NCBI GenBank assembly: GCA_020634895.1 | Contig: JACKAV010000004.1 | Span: forward strand, 124,001-188,000 | Direction of reading: 5' to 3' | DNA length: 64,000 nucleotides | Source: Anaerolineales bacterium | GTDB lineage: Bacteria; Chloroflexota; Anaerolineae; Anaerolineales; Villigracilaceae | Made by a program: the position numbers and the translations under genes | Notes under the pieces: generated by a model | Seen by the model: the letters and a program-made list of their open reading frames with translations, nothing else | Databases searched by the model: none | Told to the model about the DNA's origin: nothing | Shown here: positions 59,262 through 64,000 of the stretch, in pieces | Layout of the letters: every line of letters starts with the position of its first letter | How positions within the stretch are numbered: the stretch's first letter is position 1

Positions 59262-59990
59262 CTACTTCTCGTAGCCCATACGAGCCAAATATCCATCTAA
59301 TTTCTCTAACAAAACGCCCTGCTGCTCACTTGTATAGGCATCACGGAAACGTCCGATCTTGCCTTTGTAGAAATGCAATCCCTGCTGGCTGTCATTGGCA
59401 CCGGGACGATATTTCTCGATCACTGCGTGGACCTCGGGCTTGTCCGCGTCCAATTTGAGGTAACTCACCAGTTTGGTGGATTCAACGTCATAATTCGTGA
59501 GCAGGTCTTCGTAGCGCGCGATCAGCACATTCTTTTCACCCATCCACCGCTCCCAAATGTGGACGTATTCCATCATAAAATCCACGCTTTTCTCAAAGTC
59601 GGAAAGATGCGAGAACGCATTGGGGCGTCCCTTGGCAAGCGCGCGCTGACCGTAATCGAATGCCGAGAGCATCGCATCGCGCGGGTCGCGGTAGATATAG
59701 GTGATGCGCAGCACTCCCAGCGAAGCCAGCAGGCGGGAAGCGCTTGTGGGTCCCGCATGAGCCTTGATGACGAAGGTGTTTCCCGTCAGCGCGGGGATCG
59801 TCACCATTGCAAGCCGGCGGGCGGAGAGCACACCGATATTGCAGTTGACCTCGGTAAGAACACTTTGCAGTTTATATTTTTCACGGATGTCCCGCGCATC
59901 GGCACAGCCGGTCGTTTCCATCAAATCGTGAATAAGATTATAGTGCCAGCCCGACCCTGCGCGCGGCATTCCGACAGAAAGTACGATCAT
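59262..59990 (-). CDS. sulfotransferase (PAPS-dependent)
   Basis: A 242-aa sulfotransferase-fold protein. The 5'-phosphosulfate loop VGMPRAGSGWHYNLI and the 3'-phosphate motif ITYIYRDPRDAMLSAF (Arg, Asp, Ser) are visible. It lies in a surface-polysaccharide cluster, its start overlapping the O-antigen ligase stop by 4 nt. It would probably put sulfate on a polysaccharide or glycolipid. Confidence 0.88.
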   Translation of the reverse strand: MIVLSVGMPRAGSGWHYNLIHDLMETTGCADARDIREKYKLQSVLTEVNCNIGVLSARRLAMVTIPALTGNTFVIKAHAGPTSASRLLASLGVLRITYIYRDPRDAMLSAFDYGQRALAKGRPNAFSHLSDFEKSVDFMMEYVHIWERWMGEKNVLIARYEDLLTNYDVESTKLVSYLKLDADKPEVHAVIEKYRPGANDSQQGLHFYKGKIGRFRDAYTSEQQGVLLEKLDGYLARMGYEK

Positions 59991-61429
59991 TGAGCTTCCT
60001 TGTTCGATTGAATTGTGGAAAGCCCCACCAGAATCCCCGGCACGATCCAGATGTTCGGGGTGGTAAGCGAATCCTGGGTGAGATTATACAGGGCGATAGC
60101 CACCCACGCAAATACACCAGCCACCGCTGCAAAGCGCGCCCAGGGAACATTCAACTTAAGCAGGGAAAGCGTTTCACCAAGCACATTGAAGATGAATGCG
60201 ATGAAAAAGACGAACCCGATCAAACCCGTTTCCGCGAGCAAACGCACATAAAGATTTTTGGGATTCGGATACAAACGGTTTTCCGGATTCAACTGCTTCG
60301 CGATCTCAGGGACAGTCGTCAGCGCCCAATCGGGCAGATTTTGATAGATGTAGAACCCGCTTCCTCCCAAGCCGACGCCTGTCAGCGGGTATTCTTCGAA
60401 CGCTCCCAACGCCCCGACCGAGTACGCTCCGCGCGCCCCGGCGTTGATGTTGACAATGTAATCGCTCAGGGTATCGGCATTGAACTCCCACAACCGGCGG
60501 AAGTAATTCTTCTGGCTCAGGAAAACAAACGCGCCTGCAATGACTCCAACAAGCGTAATGACGATCGAAAGACGAAAGATGAGAGCCGTGAAACGTCGTT
60601 CCTTGAAGCCGCGGATGAACCACGTCCACATCGAGCGCAGAACGTCGCGCCCGAACAGAAGCATCATCAAGCCGGAAGTTCCAACGGCGATGAGCAGTCC
60701 GCCGCGGGAGTAGGTTGCCAAAAGCACCAGCGTGGACAAGACCAGCAGCGCAGGCTCCAGCCATGATAGGCGCGTGAGGCGGTACTTCGTCAAGACTGCC
60801 GCAAATAGGAACGGGAAGAACGTCGTCGCGATCTGACCGGCAAGCCACGCCGGTTCATACGCCAAGCCCGAGATGCGGTTCGTGCGGACGAGTTCGCGCA
60901 TCGAGAACGCGAGCTGCCAGTGCGTGACCATTTCCTTGTTCAGAAGCGGCGTATAAAATGTGACGGCTTGCAAGCCGCTCCACGCGAGGTCGAGACAAAG
61001 ACCCGCGAACAGCCATTTGACCGTAAAGCGCAGGTCGGCTTCGTCTTTGTTCATCCACACCGCGCTGACGAAAAATGCGATGCCGATCACCAACGTGACC
61101 AATGCGCGAAGGACGCGACCGTCATAAGTTTGTCCGCGCATTGGGACGGGATTGATAAGCGCGCCAACGCCCGTGGAAAAAAATGTGAATAATGTGAAGA
61201 TGCCTAAGATAACGAAAGCGCCCGCCCATGTAAGTTGAATCTTTTTGCGCCAGGCTTGAATTAGCAGCAGGGGAAGCAAAACCGCCAGCGGATACAACGA
61301 CATCGGGCGGACAAGTGTGCTTTCACCCAAGCCGGGAAACCAGCGGAAGCTGGTCACTGGCAAAGTGAGCAAAGCCAGCCCCCATAGCAGGCGGGGAAGA
61401 TTTTCGAGAGAGGGGAATGAGCGTTTCAT
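59987..61429 (-). CDS. O-antigen ligase/polymerase family membrane protein
   Basis: A 480-aa membrane protein with about 11-12 helices. The WzyC/WaaL hallmark is the large periplasmic loop (AGARGAYSVGALGAFEEYPLTGVGLGGSG..., about 330-395) between helices. It would polymerise or ligate surface polysaccharide repeats. The start is ATG 61429 (MKRSFPSLENLP); an upstream in-frame ATG at 61507 overlaps the Wzz-like gene. It is followed by the sulfotransferase. Confidence 0.88.
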   Translation of the reverse strand: MKRSFPSLENLPRLLWGLALLTLPVTSFRWFPGLGESTLVRPMSLYPLAVLLPLLLIQAWRKKIQLTWAGAFVILGIFTLFTFFSTGVGALINPVPMRGQTYDGRVLRALVTLVIGIAFFVSAVWMNKDEADLRFTVKWLFAGLCLDLAWSGLQAVTFYTPLLNKEMVTHWQLAFSMRELVRTNRISGLAYEPAWLAGQIATTFFPFLFAAVLTKYRLTRLSWLEPALLVLSTLVLLATYSRGGLLIAVGTSGLMMLLFGRDVLRSMWTWFIRGFKERRFTALIFRLSIVITLVGVIAGAFVFLSQKNYFRRLWEFNADTLSDYIVNINAGARGAYSVGALGAFEEYPLTGVGLGGSGFYIYQNLPDWALTTVPEIAKQLNPENRLYPNPKNLYVRLLAETGLIGFVFFIAFIFNVLGETLSLLKLNVPWARFAAVAGVFAWVAIALYNLTQDSLTTPNIWIVPGILVGLSTIQSNKEAQ

Positions 61430-61466
61430 TCGATAGATCGATTCATTGCTTACGCAGATCTGCGGA

Positions 61467-62066
61467 TCAGTCCTTGGGCTTGATAAACAACACAAAAAAG
61501 ACCGCAAGGAACAAGAATCCGATCACGCCTGTGATCAGGTAATTACTAAGGGATACGCTGCGTTTCTTCGGCAGGTTCGCGGATTGTGTCACTTCAAGTT
61601 CGACAAACTCGTTGATGTTTCCAGAGACGATTTCCGCTTGAGCCTTTTCCACAAAAGCGTTCGCCCATGCGGATGCAAGTTCCTCCGCCTTTTGCGGATT
61701 CTTATCATCGGCAAAGAAATGCCAACCCGCTTCAGCAGGCTGGGAGAGGGTCAACTTCCCGGCGCGGAGTTCTTCCACAGGCGCGTTCACCTGCGAGAGC
61801 ACATCGTCCGACCAGGCGATCTCCACCATTTTGCGCGCCTCACGCTCGAGATAATAGAACTGCTGGCGGTCTGTATCCTTGGGCCAGGCTTGCTCCAGAT
61901 TGAAATCGACATTCACCACGGCACGGGCACGGTATGGCGGCGGGACGATGTAATATAGCGCCGCGCCGATCAGCGCGCCGATCAACGCGCCCAAGACCCA
62001 AAAACGCCAGGCTTTGAGCAAACGGACAAGGTCATCGAGTGAGGGGGAAGAGAAAATAAATTTCAT
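61467..62066 (-). CDS. Wzz-like polysaccharide chain-length protein, short
   Basis: A 199-aa protein with two membrane helices, at about 21-41 (FWVLGALIGALIGAALYYIVP) and near the C-terminus (ITGVIGFLFLAVFFVLFI). The periplasmic part between them is about 120 aa, shorter than in typical Wzz. PPYRARAVVNVD after the first helix matches the Wzz domain. The start is ATG 62066, 8 nt after the upstream lipoprotein stop. No tyrosine-kinase domain is fused. Confidence 0.82.
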   Translation of the reverse strand: MKFIFSSPSLDDLVRLLKAWRFWVLGALIGALIGAALYYIVPPPYRARAVVNVDFNLEQAWPKDTDRQQFYYLEREARKMVEIAWSDDVLSQVNAPVEELRAGKLTLSQPAEAGWHFFADDKNPQKAEELASAWANAFVEKAQAEIVSGNINEFVELEVTQSANLPKKRSVSLSNYLITGVIGFLFLAVFFVLFIKPKD

Positions 62067-62074
62067 GTTATAGT

Positions 62075-62446
62075 CTATGGGAAAGCCCATGTTCCTGATG
62101 GATAAGAGATGGTAATGTCGTCCTCGGTTACGGTGATGGTCGCCGCTCCCATTTGGGTCGGTTCTTCGCCAGCGGTGTAAGGCTGCCAGTCCTCCAGGTC
62201 GGTGCGGATCAGGTACAGGTCCGCTTCGGAATCGTAGCGAAAGAATATCTGGCTGTATTCGACCGAATCGTCCGCCACTTTTTCAAGGTGGAAGTAGGGA
62301 GTGCTGGTGGGAATGGTGATGACAACCTTCCCGTCACCGATATCGACATTCGCCGTTTTCGGGTTTCGTCCCTGCGGCTCACTGGTGGTACTGCAGGCAG
62401 ATAAAAACGCTGCAAACAACAGGAAAGGAAACACAAGCCTTTTCAT
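62075..62446 (-). CDS. small lipoprotein of the polysaccharide cluster
   Basis: A 123-aa lipoprotein (lipobox LSAC, Cys18) with a beta-rich mature part (KVVITIPTSTPYFHL, FFRYDSEADLYLI, ATITVTEDDITISYP). No family is recognised. It precedes the Wzz-like gene by 8 nt and so is probably part of the polysaccharide export or assembly apparatus. AGGAGG-like purines precede the ATG. Confidence 0.6.
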   Translation of the reverse strand: MKRLVFPFLLFAAFLSACSTTSEPQGRNPKTANVDIGDGKVVITIPTSTPYFHLEKVADDSVEYSQIFFRYDSEADLYLIRTDLEDWQPYTAGEEPTQMGAATITVTEDDITISYPSGTWAFP

Positions 62447-62486
62447 TCCACAACCTCCTCCCCTCCATTCGGCTTAAGATACAGAT

Positions 62487-63266
62487 TCAGTTTCGCCGGA
62501 TCCTAAATCTCCATAACGGACCGATGATTTTTCTTAAATAGAATTTTGCCACAATCTGCGATAAAAAACCACCACCGTCACGGTAATGGACGCGCAGCAT
62601 TTCCTGCCAGCCGCGCTCATCGTTCACATTGGTCTTGCTGGAAGTATGGATGCGAAAATTTGCCCACGTCCTGCCGGGCAAATAACGGATGGGCGCATGC
62701 TTCGCGATCCGCACCCACAGGTCGTAATCCATTGCAAAATAAAACGAAGGATCGAGCGGACCAAACTCACGCCAATACTTTGCGCGAAAGAACATCGTCT
62801 GCTGCGGGATGTGGACGTAACCGCGGCGCAGCTTGGCGTAATCCGTTTGGCGTGCGGCGAATTTTCCGATCACATCACCCTTTTCATCGATGAAGTCGCA
62901 ATCGGCATAGACCATCGCCACGTCAGGATTTTCATTCAGGAATTGGACCGCTTCACTCACGGCTTTGGGATTGCTGTACGTGTCATCCGAGTTGATCCAC
63001 GCGAGGATCTCGCCTTTGGCTTTGGCAAACCCCTTGTTGAGCGCATCGGTCTGACCTCTGTCCTGCTCGCTGACCCATGAAGCGATTCTCCCCTCATGCT
63101 TTTTGATCACATCCACGCTGCCGTCGGTCGAGCCGCCGTCGATGATGATGTACTCGATGTTGGGATAATCCTGCTCCAGCACCGAGCGGATCGTCGCTTC
63201 GAGAAAGTTCGCCTGGTTATAGGATGGTGTAATGATGGAGACGAGAGGGAGGGAAGACGGTTTCAT
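62487..63266 (-). CDS. glycosyltransferase family 2
   Basis: A 259-aa GT-A glycosyltransferase: SIITPSYNQANFLEATIRSVLEQDYPNIEYIIIDGGSTDGS (nucleotide-sugar binding), WINSDD (DxD metal site) and FYFAMDYDLWVRIAKHAP (catalytic region). No membrane helix; it would add a sugar to a lipid-linked intermediate on the cytosolic face. It lies in the polysaccharide cluster, 40 nt from the lipoprotein gene. Confidence 0.92.
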   Translation of the reverse strand: MKPSSLPLVSIITPSYNQANFLEATIRSVLEQDYPNIEYIIIDGGSTDGSVDVIKKHEGRIASWVSEQDRGQTDALNKGFAKAKGEILAWINSDDTYSNPKAVSEAVQFLNENPDVAMVYADCDFIDEKGDVIGKFAARQTDYAKLRRGYVHIPQQTMFFRAKYWREFGPLDPSFYFAMDYDLWVRIAKHAPIRYLPGRTWANFRIHTSSKTNVNDERGWQEMLRVHYRDGGGFLSQIVAKFYLRKIIGPLWRFRIRRN

Positions 63267-63315
63267 AAAGGTTTAGTACACGGATTTCACAGAAATCTTT
63301 TTGTGTACAAAAAAT

Positions 63316-64000
63316 CTATTTCCATTCCTCGTCTGTGTAGAAGAATTCAGACACGCCTTCTGTGATCTTGCGGACATGTTGAATTTCTTCGGGTGAGAGG
63401 ATTCTCTTCCAGTTATCGAGGTTGGCGCGGCTGTCCAGTTTGACGGAATGGGTCTTGTTTTTTGCGAGCTTGGTCGGGTTGTCGGAACTGCTTGAGTTGA
63501 GAATGGTTTCCTTGACGTAATCCGTGAAGTCCAAGCCGAGTTTTTTGTACAAGGCTTCGTAGCCGCCAAGCGGATCGCGGGAAAGGTCTTCGTGGCGCAC
63601 CACCTCAAAGTCGGGGAACCGCTCACGGGTCCCATGCACGAAGCGGTAGATGAATTTCCAAAGTAAAGCCGACTGCCCAACGATGTCATTTTTATCCATT
63701 GATTCCATCGCGGCGCGGTCCGCTTCAAGATGATCGCGCATGAAAAGCGGCTGGTTGAGGAAGTTGTTGAAATCGAAATTCCAACCGAGGCGTTTGAGGC
63801 TGCTGGCAAAGCCGCCGGGGTGACGGGCGGTGATGACTACTTTGCAATTCAGTTTTTGCGCAAACCACGGCGACGAGAAGACCGCGAACGGGTCTTTTAT
63901 CAACGCGCGTTGACCATGCATGCTGCCGTTGAAGAAAGTGTGAAAGTCACGCCCCATGCGCATGAAATCCCTGACCGAACGCAGGGACTTGATCTCAAGC
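63316..64000 (-). CDS. sulfotransferase, partial at window edge
   Basis: The frame is open to the window end at its 5' side (about 227 aa visible). VVITARHPGGFASSLKRLGW is the 3'-phosphate-binding motif of sulfotransferases, and VVRHEDLSRDP and the C-terminal ILSPEEIQHVRKI region also fit. The 5'-phosphosulfate loop lies beyond the window. It is the second sulfotransferase of the polysaccharide cluster, separated from the glycosyltransferase by a 49-nt gap. Confidence 0.83.
   Translation of the reverse strand, partial: LEIKSLRSVRDFMRMGRDFHTFFNGSMHGQRALIKDPFAVFSSPWFAQKLNCKVVITARHPGGFASSLKRLGWNFDFNNFLNQPLFMRDHLEADRAAMESMDKNDIVGQSALLWKFIYRFVHGTRERFPDFEVVRHEDLSRDPLGGYEALYKKLGLDFTDYVKETILNSSSSDNPTKLAKNKTHSVKLDSRANLDNWKRILSPEEIQHVRKITEGVSEFFYTDEEWK

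Overview
The window looks like a chromosome segment from an uncultured member of the Chloroflexota, most likely class Anaerolineae (order Anaerolineales). This is inferred from gene content, not from a 16S gene. The clues are five lipoproteins with NBR1-type Ig-like domains, many exported proteins with Pro/Thr-rich linkers, a BMP-type nucleoside ABC transporter, PYROXD2-like oxidoreductases paired with a GcvT-like protein, DUF711 and DUF2087 proteins, and CIRCE-controlled groESL. Several genes carry single-base deletions, which suggests a long-read metagenome assembly with residual indels.

Layout. 0-6.1 kb: a split chromate transporter, a TIR-TPR membrane protein next to a 141-bp inverted-repeat element, an alkyltransferase, a TyrA-like dehydrogenase coupled to a GIY-YIG protein, and a purine PRTase. 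6.2-10.1 kb: a Cas4-like nuclease with internal membrane segments, NAD kinase, a B-box membrane protein and RecN, all on + and tightly packed. 10.3-16.4 kb (minus): tRNA-Arg, an FHA-GAF-nucleotidyl cyclase, two PYROXD2-like oxidoreductases and a GcvT-like protein. 16.6-24.6 kb: two DUF2156 (MprF-type) proteins, an acyltransferase, small membrane proteins, crotonase, an AAC(3)-fold protein, a hydrolase and tRNA-Lys with a decayed duplicate tail. 24.6-29.5 kb: thioredoxin, infC-rpmI-rplT, a macro-domain protein, an rRNA methyltransferase, a K+ channel and DUF711. 29.5-33.1 kb: two ArsR-DUF2087 regulators around a GIY-YIG protein, a quinate-dehydrogenase-like protein and IlvE. 33.2-40.1 kb (minus): an exported protein, a PPIase lipoprotein, groEL, groES and two TPR membrane proteins. 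40.2-55.4 kb (plus): trmD, an MFS transporter, two BMP-family binding proteins, the ABC ATPase and two permeases, five NBR1-Ig lipoproteins, queG and rdgB. 55.7-64 kb (minus): an AT-rich lipoprotein beside an Rhs remnant, a hydrolase, a sensor kinase and a surface-polysaccharide cluster with two sulfotransferases, O-antigen ligase, a Wzz-like protein and a glycosyltransferase.

Functional themes. Housekeeping (translation, chaperones, DNA and nucleotide repair) alternates with cell-envelope functions (lipoproteins, lipid modification, polysaccharide). Several promoters sit exactly 6 nt upstream of the ATG, which implies leaderless mRNAs, and infC appears to start at AUA. Small palindromic repeats recur between genes. 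There is no CRISPR array, rRNA operon or complete IS element. The best leads are the 141-bp element with 9-bp target duplications, the DUF2087/GIY-YIG/DUF2087 module, the membrane-embedded Cas4-like nuclease, the NBR1-Ig lipoprotein array and the Rhs remnant with its AT-rich companion.
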